This document shows positions 1-6,290 of a DNA stretch of 7,842 nucleotides, one piece after another. The DNA is from an uncultured Thermoleophilia bacterium. Its GTDB lineage: Bacteria; Actinomycetota; Thermoleophilia; UBA2241. The first letter of the stretch is position 1; every line of letters starts with the position of its first letter. The position numbers and the translations under genes were made by a program. Below the pieces are notes generated by a model. It was not told the origin of the DNA. It worked only from the letters and a program-made list of their open reading frames with translations, and did not search any database. Location of the stretch: NCBI GenBank assembly GCA_903912585.1, contig CAIWHY010000468.1:1-7842 (forward strand), read 5' to 3'.

Positions 1-2
1 AC

Positions 3-569
3 GTGATCGGCCGCGACGCCGCAGACTACCTGGTAGCGTCCCGGCTCGGCGCGGCGCGGCTGGAGCACTCCCGCCGCGTCGCAGGGGAGGCGGGCGAGCT
101 TGCGCGCCGCTTCGGTGTGGATCCCGTCCAGGCCGAGCTTGCTGGCCTCCTGCACGACTACGCCCGCGAGGAGTCGGCCGCCAAGCTGCTCGCCGAAGCG
201 GCGCGGCTCGAGATCCCCGTGGGGCCGGTGGAGGCGCGACGGCCCGTGGGCCTGCTGCACGCGCCGGTGGGGGCCGCCCAGTTGCTGGAGCGGGGGCTCG
301 TCGACGCGGAGTCGGCCGGCGCCATCGCCCGGCACACCGTAGGGGGCGCCGGCATGACGCCGCTGGAGAAGTGCCTGTACCTGGCCGATTTCTGCGAGCC
401 GGGCCGCGGGTTCGAGGGCCTCGAAGAGGTGCGCGCCCTGGCGCGCACCGCGCTCGACGAGGCCGTCGCCGCCGCGGCGCGCGTCAGCCTGCTCGACCTC
501 ATCGGGCGCGGTCGCGGGGTGGTCCCGGCCGCGCTCGCGTTGTACAACGAGGGTCATGCCGGATCCTAG
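3..569 (+). CDS. yqeK: HD-domain Ap4A hydrolase, YqeK family
   Basis: The 188-residue product matches the YqeK family along its length. Members of this family symmetrically hydrolyse diadenosine tetraphosphate to two ADP with a metal centre. Visible metal-binding residues of the HD fold are H22 (in LEHS), H51-D52 (in LLHDYA), H86 (in LLHAPVGA), H111 (in ARHT) and D129 (in YLADF). The LEK-x-LYLADFCEP segment (about 121-133) is typical of YqeK. The GTG at position 3 gives the usual family length (about 185-190 aa), but it sits at the window edge, so an earlier start cannot be excluded. The stop overlaps the start of the next gene by 14 bp, implying translational coupling. In many Gram-positive genomes nadD lies directly upstream and rsfS downstream, and the downstream part of that order is seen here. 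Family assignment is firm; the exact start is less so. Confidence 0.9.
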   Translation: MIGRDAADYLVASRLGAARLEHSRRVAGEAGELARRFGVDPVQAELAGLLHDYAREESAAKLLAEAARLEIPVGPVEARRPVGLLHAPVGAAQLLERGLVDAESAGAIARHTVGGAGMTPLEKCLYLADFCEPGRGFEGLEEVRALARTALDEAVAAAARVSLLDLIGRGRGVVPAALALYNEGHAGS

Positions 570-1701
570 GGGCTACAGACTCGATCGTCTGCGCCGTCGC
601 CGGCGCACCAAGCTCGAGAGCTGGCAGGCGTGGACCCTCTACGTCCTCGCCGTCGTCGTCGCCTTCGGCGCCGTGTGGGGAGCCTGGTACCTCGGCGGAC
701 GGCTCGCGGGCAAGGAGCCGCCGCCGCGCCAGCAGGGCTATCTGGCCCTGATCAAGCTGATTTCGGAGTCGGGGCAGCCGGTGGCCGCGGCGCTGGCGAT
801 CAAGGACGGCTCGGGCTACTCGCTGTACGTCATCCCGCGCGACCTGTTGCTCCACGGCCCCCAGGGTCAGTACGTGTTCGCGGCGGACTCGATGAGCGCG
901 GGGACGCTCAAGCAGGACCTGCAGCGCGTGATCGGCGCCAAGGTCGACGCCGTCTACAGCGTCCCGGTCTCGTCGCTGGCCAAGCTCGCCGGCACCGACC
1001 AGCTGCAGCTGAGGCTCGCGAAGCCCGTACAGCTGCCGTTCGGCGGCACCGACGCGAAGTTCAAGGACAAGGCGGTCGTGCAGACCGCGGCCATCCCGGA
1101 GCTGATCGCCGCGGACGGTCCGACCGGCGTCGATTCGGCGGACATGCAGGAGGCGCTGTGGACGGCCGTACTGCAGGCCGCCGCCCTGCGCCCCGCGAAC
1201 GCGCGCGCCGCGACGGCGCGGAGCGTCGCGGCGGGCGCCGCCGTCCAGGCGAGTCCGGCGGCGGCGGGCTCCGGCGTCCTCGCGGACGCGCTCCGCGGCC
1301 TCACCTCCGGGCGCGCCACCGTGGCGCAGGTGCCGGCGACGTCGCGGGTCGCCGAAGGTCAGTTTGCTTTCGTGCCCGATCCCGCGGGCATCATGGCTTC
1401 CATCACGCGCAAGGCGCCGGGCTACAGCAGCCGCTACACCGTCCTCGTGCGCAACGGGACGGGCGCCGTGGGCGCCGGCGAGGCCGTTGCCACGCGTCTG
1501 GCCGTGCTGGACGTGAACCTCCCGCCGGTCGGCAACGCCGCCAGCTTCGACTACGGCCAGACGCAGATCATCGCCGGCCGCAAGGCCGTCCCTGTGGCTC
1601 AGGACATCCGTGCTATACTCGGCCGCGGCGTCGTCCTCGACGGCGCTGAGCTGCCTGCGGACACGGTCGTCGTGGTCGTCGGCAGAGACCTGAACCCGTG
1701 A
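556..1701 (+). CDS. Membrane-anchored LytR_C-domain protein with degenerate LCP-like region
   Basis: The protein has 381 residues. It has a short basic cytoplasmic N-terminus (R-rich, residues 5-19), one membrane segment (about 26-48) and then an extracytoplasmic part. Residues about 60-215 resemble a LytR-CpsA-Psr domain in order of elements: GYSLYVIPRDLLL (with I93-P94-R95-D96) corresponds to the LCP SIPRD strand, and the following IGAKVDAVYSVPVSSLAKLAG resembles the LCP G-x-x-x-D-Y-x-V-x-x-x-x-F/L segment. The Asp-Thr that normally precedes that strand and the later conserved arginines are not seen. Residues about 214-255 are an Ala-rich linker. Residues about 294-380 (starting YTVLVRNGTG) match the LytR_C domain (PF13399). 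Canonical LCP enzymes attach wall polymers to peptidoglycan; this one may be only a binding or scaffold protein. The ATG at 556 overlaps yqeK and has GAGGG 549-553 very close upstream. The LytR_C call is good; the LCP relationship is inferred by eye. Confidence 0.75.
   Translation: MPDPRGYRLDRLRRRRRTKLESWQAWTLYVLAVVVAFGAVWGAWYLGGRLAGKEPPPRQQGYLALIKLISESGQPVAAALAIKDGSGYSLYVIPRDLLLHGPQGQYVFAADSMSAGTLKQDLQRVIGAKVDAVYSVPVSSLAKLAGTDQLQLRLAKPVQLPFGGTDAKFKDKAVVQTAAIPELIAADGPTGVDSADMQEALWTAVLQAAALRPANARAATARSVAAGAAVQASPAAAGSGVLADALRGLTSGRATVAQVPATSRVAEGQFAFVPDPAGIMASITRKAPGYSSRYTVLVRNGTGAVGAGEAVATRLAVLDVNLPPVGNAASFDYGQTQIIAGRKAVPVAQDIRAILGRGVVLDGAELPADTVVVVVGRDLNP
1611..1619 (+). promoter_or_regulatory. 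Possible internal extended -10 promoter for rsfS
   Basis: TGCTATACT inside the 3' end of the LytR_C gene reads as an extended -10 element (TGC plus TATACT, five of six matches to TATAAT). It lies about 108 bp before the proposed rsfS start. It is encoded with unusual codons for this gene (CGT, GCT, ATA), ATA being rare at this GC content. No convincing -35 hexamer is present 16-18 bp upstream, so the call is tentative. Confidence 0.3.
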
Positions 1702-1714
1702 CGCACCCCGATCC

Positions 1715-1720
1715 AAAGGA
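1715..1720 (+). promoter_or_regulatory. Shine-Dalgarno motif upstream of rsfS
   Basis: AAAGGA is the only good ribosome-binding motif near the expected N-terminus of RsfS. It is spaced 6 nt from the GTA at 1727. A GAGGA at 1805-1809 lies 16 nt before the ATG at 1826, too far to serve that codon well. This supports initiation near 1727 rather than at 1826. Confidence 0.45.
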
Positions 1721-1726
1721 CCCGAA

Positions 1727-2095
1727 GTAGCCCCCGACGCGGACCTCATCGCGGTCGAACAGCTGGCGCGTGAGATCGCCGGCTTCGCCGCCGACAAGAA
1801 GGCTGAGGACGTCGTCGTCCTGGCCATGAGCGACGCCGTGAGCTACACGGACTTCTTCGTCATCGCCAGCGGCGCCAACACCCGGCACACCAAGGCGATC
1901 GCCGACGAGATCCAGGGCAGGCTGCGCACCCGCCGGCGCGCGGCGCGCGTCGAAGGCGATCGCGAGGGCGAGTGGATCCTCCTCGACTTCATCGACGTCG
2001 TCGTCCACGTCTTCACCCCCGCCGCCCGCGAGTTCTACCGCCTCGAGACCCACTGGGGAGACGTGCCGCAGATCGAGCTCGCCGTGGAGGCTTGA
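1727..2095 (+). CDS. rsfS: Ribosomal silencing factor RsfS; start codon uncertain
   Basis: RsfS (DUF143, RsfS/YbeB/iojap) binds ribosomal protein uL14 on the large subunit and blocks subunit joining when growth slows. Family hallmarks are present in order: DKKAEDVVVL, TDFFVIASG, TRHTKAIADEI, GEWILLDFIDVVVHVF and REFYRLETHWGD. The first ATG in frame is at 1826, but that would remove the conserved DKKAEDVVVL segment and the preceding helix (LIAVEQLAREIAGF), both encoded in the same open frame from 1694. I therefore place the start near 1727, where a GTA codon follows an AAAGGA Shine-Dalgarno motif by 6 nt, giving 122 residues, a normal RsfS length. GTA is not a standard start. The alternatives are a weak CTG at 1763, or a GTG at 1698 (overlapping the previous stop as GTGA) followed by a -1 shift or a sequencing error. 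Family identity is firm; the 5' end is unresolved. If only canonical starts are accepted, the CDS is 1826-2095 (89 aa). Confidence 0.85.
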   Translation, partial: VAPDADLIAVEQLAREIAGFAADKKAEDVVVLAMSDAVSYTDFFVIASGANTRHTKAIADEIQGRLRTRRRAARVEGDREGEWILLDFIDVVVHVFTPAAREFYRLETHWGDVPQIELAVEA

Positions 2096-2150
2096 GCATC
2101 CCGGTGTCGAACGTGCGCAGGATGCACGTGGCAGACCCGGGAGGACGCTC

Positions 2151-2666
2151 GTGACCAAAGCCATCTGGGCGGCGATCGTCGTGATGCTGGCGTCGGCGGC
2201 GGTGGCCTTCGCCGCGCCGTCTCCGGCGCGCGCCGGCAGCGCCGGCAACGAGCAGGTGCTGCTGAAGCTCATCAACGCCGCCCGTGCCCAGCACGGGCTG
2301 GGCAGGCTCGTCCTCCAGCCGTCCCTCGCCGGCGCGGCACGGGCACACAGCCGCGATATGTTGCAGCAGGGCTACTTCGCGCACTCCCCGGCGAGCGGAG
2401 TCAGCTACTCGAGCCGTCTCGCAGGCGCCGGCTACCGCCGCTCCGGCTTCGGCTCGTGGGCGGTCTCGGAAGTCATCGGGTGGGGCAAGGCGACGCGCGG
2501 TACGCCGCACGCGGTGCTGCGCGCCTGGCTCGCCTCGCCATGGCACCGGCCCATCGTGCTCGGCGCGCGCTGGCGCGACGTGGGCGTGGGCTGCGTGCGC
2601 GGCACCTATCAGGGCCGCACGGGCGTGCTCCTGTACACCGTCGACCTGGGGCGCCGCACGCGCTAG
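2151..2666 (+). CDS. Secreted CAP/SCP-domain protein
   Basis: The product has 171 residues. The N-terminus is a Sec signal peptide: K3, a hydrophobic core at about 5-22, and a likely cleavage after A26-R27-A28. The mature part is a single compact CAP (SCP/PR-1-like, PF00188) domain. It begins LLKLINAARAQHGL and carries the usual cavity residues H66 (AHSRDM), E107 (SEVIGW) and H132 (SPWHR), followed by the WRDVGVGC strand. Bacterial members are exported and their biochemical role is mostly unknown; sterol or lipid binding and peptidase roles have been proposed for relatives. The GTG start at 2151 is supported by GGGAGGA at 2139-2145, 5 nt upstream. It follows rsfS by 55 bp and could be read through from that operon. 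No enzymatic function should be assigned from sequence. Confidence 0.88.
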   Translation: MTKAIWAAIVVMLASAAVAFAAPSPARAGSAGNEQVLLKLINAARAQHGLGRLVLQPSLAGAARAHSRDMLQQGYFAHSPASGVSYSSRLAGAGYRRSGFGSWAVSEVIGWGKATRGTPHAVLRAWLASPWHRPIVLGARWRDVGVGCVRGTYQGRTGVLLYTVDLGRRTR

Positions 2667-2707
2667 TACCCGGCGGCGCTGCACGTGACGTCCGCGCGAC
2701 CGCTGGC

Positions 2708-2723
2708 CGCCGCAGCTGCGGCG
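2708..2723. repeat. 16-bp perfect palindrome upstream of the dinB promoter
   Basis: CGCCGCAGCTGCGGCG is its own reverse complement. It begins 41 bp after the CAP-protein stop and ends 18 bp before the dinB -35 hexamer. As RNA it could form a stem, but it has essentially no loop and no following U-tract, so a classical terminator is doubtful. A protein-binding site is possible. In such GC-rich DNA a chance palindrome is also plausible. Confidence 0.4.
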
Positions 2724-2741
2724 CTTCGCGCTCCCGGAGCG

Positions 2742-2770
2742 TTGACCACTCGTCTCATCGGGACTAGAAT
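2742..2770 (+). promoter_or_regulatory. Sigma70-type promoter of dinB
   Basis: The -35 hexamer TTGACC (2742-2747) and the -10 hexamer TAGAAT (2765-2770) each match consensus at five of six positions and are separated by exactly 17 bp. The expected transcription start is at about 2777, two bases before the dinB ATG at 2779, so the transcript would be essentially leaderless. This is the best-formed promoter in the window. Confidence 0.75.
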
Positions 2771-2788
2771 ACGAACGTATGTTCGTAT
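2769..2788. promoter_or_regulatory. LexA operator (SOS box) over dinB start
   Basis: This is a perfect 20-bp inverted repeat, ATACGAAC-GTAT-GTTCGTAT. Its core CGAAC-GTAT-GTTCG (2772-2785) fits the Gram-positive/actinobacterial LexA consensus CGAACRNRYGTTCG at every position. It overlaps the end of the -10 hexamer, the predicted transcription start and the dinB ATG, so bound LexA would block the promoter. Induction of dinB after DNA damage is the expected outcome. Confidence 0.85.
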
Positions 2789-3996
2789 CTCAGCGAGCAA
2801 TCCTGCACCTCGACATGGACGCCTTCTTCGCCTCGGTGGAGCAGGCGCGCCGGCCCGAACTGCGCGGCCTGCCGGTGATCGTCGGCGGCGAGCGCGGCGG
2901 GCGCGGCGTGGTCTCCGCCTGCTCCTACGAGGCACGCGTCTTCGGCATCCACAGCGCCATGCCCATCTTCCAGGCCGAGCGGCTCTGCCCTCAGGGGGCG
3001 TTCCTGCCGGTCGACATGAAGGCCTACCTCGACGTGCACCACGGCGTCGTCGAGCTGCTGGGGCGGTACACCGACCTCGTCGAGGTCGCCTCCGTCGACG
3101 AGGCCTACCTCGACGTCACCGGCAGCCGGCGGCTGTTCGGGCCGCCGCGCGCCATCGCCCTGCGCATCCAGCAGCAGGTGTACGACGCCCACGGCGTCAC
3201 CTGCTCCATCGGCCTGGGGCCCACCAAGCTGCTGGCCAAGCTGGCCGCCGGCCTCAACAAGCCGGCCGGCGTCGGCGAGCTCACCGACGCCGACGTGCAC
3301 GGCCGCCTGCGCGACCTGCCCGTCGGCGAGGTCTGCGGCATCGGGCCGGTCACGCAGGAGCGGCTGGCCGCCCTCGGCCTCACCACCGTCGGCATGCTGC
3401 AGGACGTGCCCTTCCCGCTGCTCGCCGCGGCCTTCGGCCGCGGCGCCCACGGGCTGCGCCAGCTCTCTCTGGGGCGCAGCTTCTCACCGGTGCGCAGCGA
3501 GCGGCCGCTGCCCAAGTCCGTCGGCCGCGAGATCACCTTCGACGACGACGTCAACGACCTCGAACTGCTGCGCGGCGCGCTGCTCTCGCTCACCGACAGC
3601 GCCGTCGCCGAGCTGCGCGGCAAGGGTCTGGCGGCGCGCACCGTCGCGCTCAAGGTGCGCTTCAACACCTTCCACACCGTCGGGCGCCGGCGCACGCTGG
3701 CGCGCCCGGTGAGCGCCACGCGCCCTATCCCCGAGGCCGCCGCCGACCTCCTCGACGAGCTCGGCATCGGCGCGCGCTGGGTCCGCCTCGTGGGCGTGAG
3801 CGTCAGCAACCTCACGCACAACGCCTTCCAGCTCACCCTCGACGAGGGCTGGCGCGAGGTGGCCCTGGGCGAGGCGGTCGACAAGGTGCGCGCCAAATAC
3901 GGGTTCAGGTCGCTCAAGCTCGCCGGCGGAGCGCTCACCGACCGCCGCCTCGCGCACCCCAGCCCGGGGCTCGCGTTCCAGCCGCCGGACGCCTGA
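2779..3996 (+). CDS. dinB: DNA polymerase IV, Y-family translesion polymerase
   Basis: The product has 405 residues. Y-family catalytic carboxylates are present: D12 in HLDMDAFFASVE, and D107-E108 in ASVDEAYLDVTG. F17 occupies the steric-gate position that excludes ribonucleotides. The palm/fingers continue with SACSYEAR-x-FGI and CSIGLGPTKLLAKLAAGLNKPAG. The thumb carries the helix-hairpin-helix-like VCGIGPVTQERLAALGL. The little-finger domain occupies about 240-365 (from PKSVGREITFDDDV). DinB copies past template lesions at low fidelity. The ATG at 2779 is the only start ahead of the HLDMD motif apart from the ATG within it. It has no Shine-Dalgarno sequence, which agrees with the leaderless promoter directly upstream. 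The protein is longer than E. coli Pol IV (351 aa), with no obvious QLxLF-type clamp-binding motif at the C-terminus (SPGLAFQPPDA). It appears to be a single-gene transcription unit under LexA control. Confidence 0.93.
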   Translation: MFVSQRAILHLDMDAFFASVEQARRPELRGLPVIVGGERGGRGVVSACSYEARVFGIHSAMPIFQAERLCPQGAFLPVDMKAYLDVHHGVVELLGRYTDLVEVASVDEAYLDVTGSRRLFGPPRAIALRIQQQVYDAHGVTCSIGLGPTKLLAKLAAGLNKPAGVGELTDADVHGRLRDLPVGEVCGIGPVTQERLAALGLTTVGMLQDVPFPLLAAAFGRGAHGLRQLSLGRSFSPVRSERPLPKSVGREITFDDDVNDLELLRGALLSLTDSAVAELRGKGLAARTVALKVRFNTFHTVGRRRTLARPVSATRPIPEAAADLLDELGIGARWVRLVGVSVSNLTHNAFQLTLDEGWREVALGEAVDKVRAKYGFRSLKLAGGALTDRRLAHPSPGLAFQPPDA

Positions 3997-4036
3997 CGGC
4001 GCGCCGCGCGGCGTGCGCGGCAGAAGCCGGGCCCTG

Positions 4037-4045
4037 TGCTAGACT
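4037..4045 (+). promoter_or_regulatory. Possible extended -10 promoter for the EF-G-like gene
   Basis: TGC-TAGACT in the 132-bp gap after dinB fits an extended -10 (TGN-TANNNT). No clear -35 is seen at 17 bp. It would start RNA at about 4052, leaving a leader of roughly 75 nt before the ATG at 4129. Confidence 0.4.
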
Positions 4046-4115
4046 TCACGCTCCGAGAGGACACGGTCGGTCCCTCGCGCGCCCGCGCGCGGCCGGCGCC
4101 GCCGAGATCACACAC

Positions 4116-4123
4116 GAGGGGAG
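4116..4123 (+). promoter_or_regulatory. Shine-Dalgarno fixing the EF-G-like start
   Basis: GAGGGGAG ends 5 nt before the ATG at 4129. It decides this start over the upstream in-frame GTG at 4036, which would add 31 low-complexity residues and would overlap the putative -10 element. Confidence 0.7.
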
Positions 4124-4128
4124 CCCGG

Positions 4129-6204
4129 ATGAACGACCCAGGCAAGATCAGGAACATCGCACTCGTTGGGCATCGCGGTACCGGCAAGACGTCGCTCTTC
4201 GAGGCCTTGCTGTACTCCGCCGGCGCGCTCACGCGCCTGGGCAGTGTCGGCGACGGCACTACCTTCTCGGACTGGGACGACGACGAGAAGAAGCGCCAGA
4301 TGAGCCTTTCGGCCGGCCTGGCGCACGTCGACCGCGGGGGACTCAGCTTCAACCTGATCGACACACCTGGGGACTCGAGCTTCGTCGGCGACGCCATCGC
4401 CTCGCTGAGCGTCGTCGAGACGGCGCTCGTGGTCGTCAACAGCGTCCTCGGCGTCGAGGTCCAGACCGAGCGCATGTGGGGCCGCGCCGACGAGCTCGGC
4501 CTCGGGCGCATCCTGGTCTGCAACATGCTCGACCGCGAGCGCGCCGACTTCGACAAGGACGTCAAGTCCCTGCGCGAGACCTTCGGCGCGCAGGTCGCGG
4601 CGGTGCAGCTGCCCATCGGCAAGGAACACGATCTCAAGGGCGTCGTCGACCTGCTCGGCATGAAGGCGTACACCTACGAGGGCGGCAAGGCGACGGCCGG
4701 CGACATCCCGGCCGAGCTCGCCGACGAGGCCGCCGCGGCACGCGACAAGCTCATCGACGCGATCGCCAGCACCAACGACGAGCTCGCCGAGAAGTACCTC
4801 ATGGAAGAGGAGATAACGGCGGCCGAGCTCAACGGCGCGTTCGCGGCCGCCGTGGCGTCCGCGCAGCTCTTCCCGGTCGCCTGCGGCTCGGCCACCGCCG
4901 CCGTCGGCGTCGACCGGCTGTTCGAGGTGCTGGCACTGGCGCCGTCACCCACCGTCGCGGCGCCGCGCGCGCTCGTGGACGCGGACGGCAACGAGACCGT
5001 CGTCGACTGCGACCCCGGCAAGCCCGCCGTCGCCTTCGTGTTCAAGACTCTGGCGGATCCGTTCAGCGGCCACGTCAACGTCTTCCGCGTCTTCCAGGGC
5101 ACCGTGACCAGCGATTCGCAGATCAGCGTCTCGCGCGATGCGCACAAGGAGCGCTTCGGTCAGCTGCTCAAGACGATGGGCAAAGAGAACAAGCCGGCGG
5201 AGGCGCTGGTGGCCGGCGACATCGGCGCCATCGCCAAGCTCAAGGACGTCGTCACCGGCGACACCCTGCATGCCGACGGCGTGAGCGGCGCCTTCCCGGC
5301 GATCGCCTTCCCGGCGACGCTGATGAGCTTCGCGATCACGGCCAAGAGCAAAGGTGAGGAAGACAAGGTCATCACCGCCCTGCGCCGCCTCAGCGACGAG
5401 GACCGCCTCCTCGAGGTGCACCACGACGACCAGACCGGCGAGATGATCGTCGGCGGCATGAGCCAGGTGCACGTCGAGGTCACCGTGGAGCGCATGAGGC
5501 GCCGCTTCGGCGTCGACGTGGAGCTCAAGCCGCCGCGCGTCCCGTACCGTGAGACGATCAAGGGCACGGCGAAGGCCGAGGGCAAGCACAAGAAGCAGAC
5601 CGGTGGCCGCGGGCAGTTCGCGGACACGTGGATGGAGGTCGCTCCGCAGCCGCGCGGCGCCGGCTTCGAGTTCGAGAACAAGATCGTCGGCGGCGCCATC
5701 CCGCGCAACTTCATCCCCGCGGTCGAGAAGGGCGTGCGCGCCGCCATGGCCGAGGGGTTCCTTGCCGGCTACCCGGTGGTGGACGTCCACGTCAAGCTCT
5801 ACGACGGCAAGTACCACCCCGTCGACTCGAGCGACATGGCCTTCCAGATCGCCGGCTCGATCGGCTTCAAGGCCGCCGCCGAGAAGGCCCAGCCGGTGCT
5901 CCTCGAGCCGGTCATGAACGTCGAGATCACGATCCCCGACGAGAGCGTCGGCGACATCATCGGCGACCTCAACTCGCGCCGCGGCAGGGTGCTGGGCACC
6001 ACGCCGCGCGGGCACAGCAACGTGGTCGGCGCGGAAGTCCCGCTGGCCGAGATGCTCACCTACGCGCCCGACCTCACGTCGATGACCGGCGGGCGCGGCG
6101 ACTACCACATGGAACTGCTGCGGTACGACGAGGTGCCGGCTCACCTCACCCAGAAGATCGTCGAGCAGGCGAAGGCCGCCAAGGAAGAGGCGCACAAGGG
6201 CTAG
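4129..6204 (+). CDS. Elongation factor G-like protein (EF-G2 type)
   Basis: The 691-residue protein has all five EF-G domains. The GTPase domain starts with the P-loop GHRGTGKTS (14-22). Domain II begins near GKPAVAFVFKT, domain III spans the FPAIAFPATLMSFAI to HVEVTVERM region, and domain IV contains TGGRGQFADTW and the tip LYDGKYHPVDSSDMAF with H563 retained. Domain V runs from VMNVEITIPDESVGDIIGDLNSRRGRV. The GTPase motifs depart from translocase EF-G. The switch I region reads RQMSL (56-60) instead of RGITI, G3 is DTPGD (78-82) instead of DTPGH, and G4 is NMLD (132-135) instead of NKxD. It is not in an rpsL-rpsG-tuf cluster, so it is unlikely to be the main translocase. The related mycobacterial EF-G2 binds guanine nucleotides but lacks ribosome-stimulated GTPase activity. 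Likely cytoplasmic and ribosome-associated; exact role unknown. The 119-bp gap and separate promoter-like element before pdxS suggest its own transcript. Confidence 0.88.
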   Translation: MNDPGKIRNIALVGHRGTGKTSLFEALLYSAGALTRLGSVGDGTTFSDWDDDEKKRQMSLSAGLAHVDRGGLSFNLIDTPGDSSFVGDAIASLSVVETALVVVNSVLGVEVQTERMWGRADELGLGRILVCNMLDRERADFDKDVKSLRETFGAQVAAVQLPIGKEHDLKGVVDLLGMKAYTYEGGKATAGDIPAELADEAAAARDKLIDAIASTNDELAEKYLMEEEITAAELNGAFAAAVASAQLFPVACGSATAAVGVDRLFEVLALAPSPTVAAPRALVDADGNETVVDCDPGKPAVAFVFKTLADPFSGHVNVFRVFQGTVTSDSQISVSRDAHKERFGQLLKTMGKENKPAEALVAGDIGAIAKLKDVVTGDTLHADGVSGAFPAIAFPATLMSFAITAKSKGEEDKVITALRRLSDEDRLLEVHHDDQTGEMIVGGMSQVHVEVTVERMRRRFGVDVELKPPRVPYRETIKGTAKAEGKHKKQTGGRGQFADTWMEVAPQPRGAGFEFENKIVGGAIPRNFIPAVEKGVRAAMAEGFLAGYPVVDVHVKLYDGKYHPVDSSDMAFQIAGSIGFKAAAEKAQPVLLEPVMNVEITIPDESVGDIIGDLNSRRGRVLGTTPRGHSNVVGAEVPLAEMLTYAPDLTSMTGGRGDYHMELLRYDEVPAHLTQKIVEQAKAAKEEAHKG

Positions 6205-6231
6205 GGCGGGTCGCCGTCTGGTCCGGATTCT

Positions 6232-6251
6232 CCCGCATAGTCGGGCTTTTT
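6232..6251 (+). terminator. Weak hairpin with T-run after the EF-G-like gene
   Basis: CCCG-CATAGT-CGGG followed by C and five Ts lies 28 bp after the EF-G-like stop. The 4-bp stem is short for an intrinsic terminator, but the T-run is unusual in this GC-rich sequence and the position is right. Confidence 0.35.
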
Positions 6252-6290
6252 GGAGGGGCGCGACGGTGGCGGCCCGTCTCGGCGCTGCGG

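Noticed and set aside
499..1827. A 442-codon open frame on the - strand over the LytR_C gene
   Set aside because: Low-complexity antisense shadow; the + strand frame has a membrane segment and a LytR_C domain.
2111..2129. Small inverted repeat ACGTGC-N7-GCACGT between rsfS and the CAP gene
   Set aside because: A 6-bp stem without a T-run, not positioned as a terminator; expected by chance in GC-rich sequence.
4002..4013. 12-bp palindrome CGCCGCGCGGCG after dinB
   Set aside because: It has no loop and no T-run, and its simple CG composition makes chance the likeliest explanation.
4036..4128. A 31-residue N-terminal extension of the EF-G-like protein from GTG 4036
   Set aside because: The strong Shine-Dalgarno at 4116-4123 points to ATG 4129, the extension is low-complexity, and the GTG overlaps a probable -10 element.
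3105..4673. A 522-codon open frame on the - strand across dinB and the EF-G-like gene
   Set aside because: This is an antisense shadow produced by high GC at third positions. Composition is Ser/Arg/Ala-rich, no motif is visible, and it crosses two well-supported genes and the SD/promoter region between them.
2685..5357. An 890-codon open frame on the + strand, longer than any real gene here
   Set aside because: It is an off-frame shadow of dinB and the EF-G-like gene. Its translation is Arg/Ala/Pro/Gly low-complexity with no domain, whereas the overlapping frames encode clear families.
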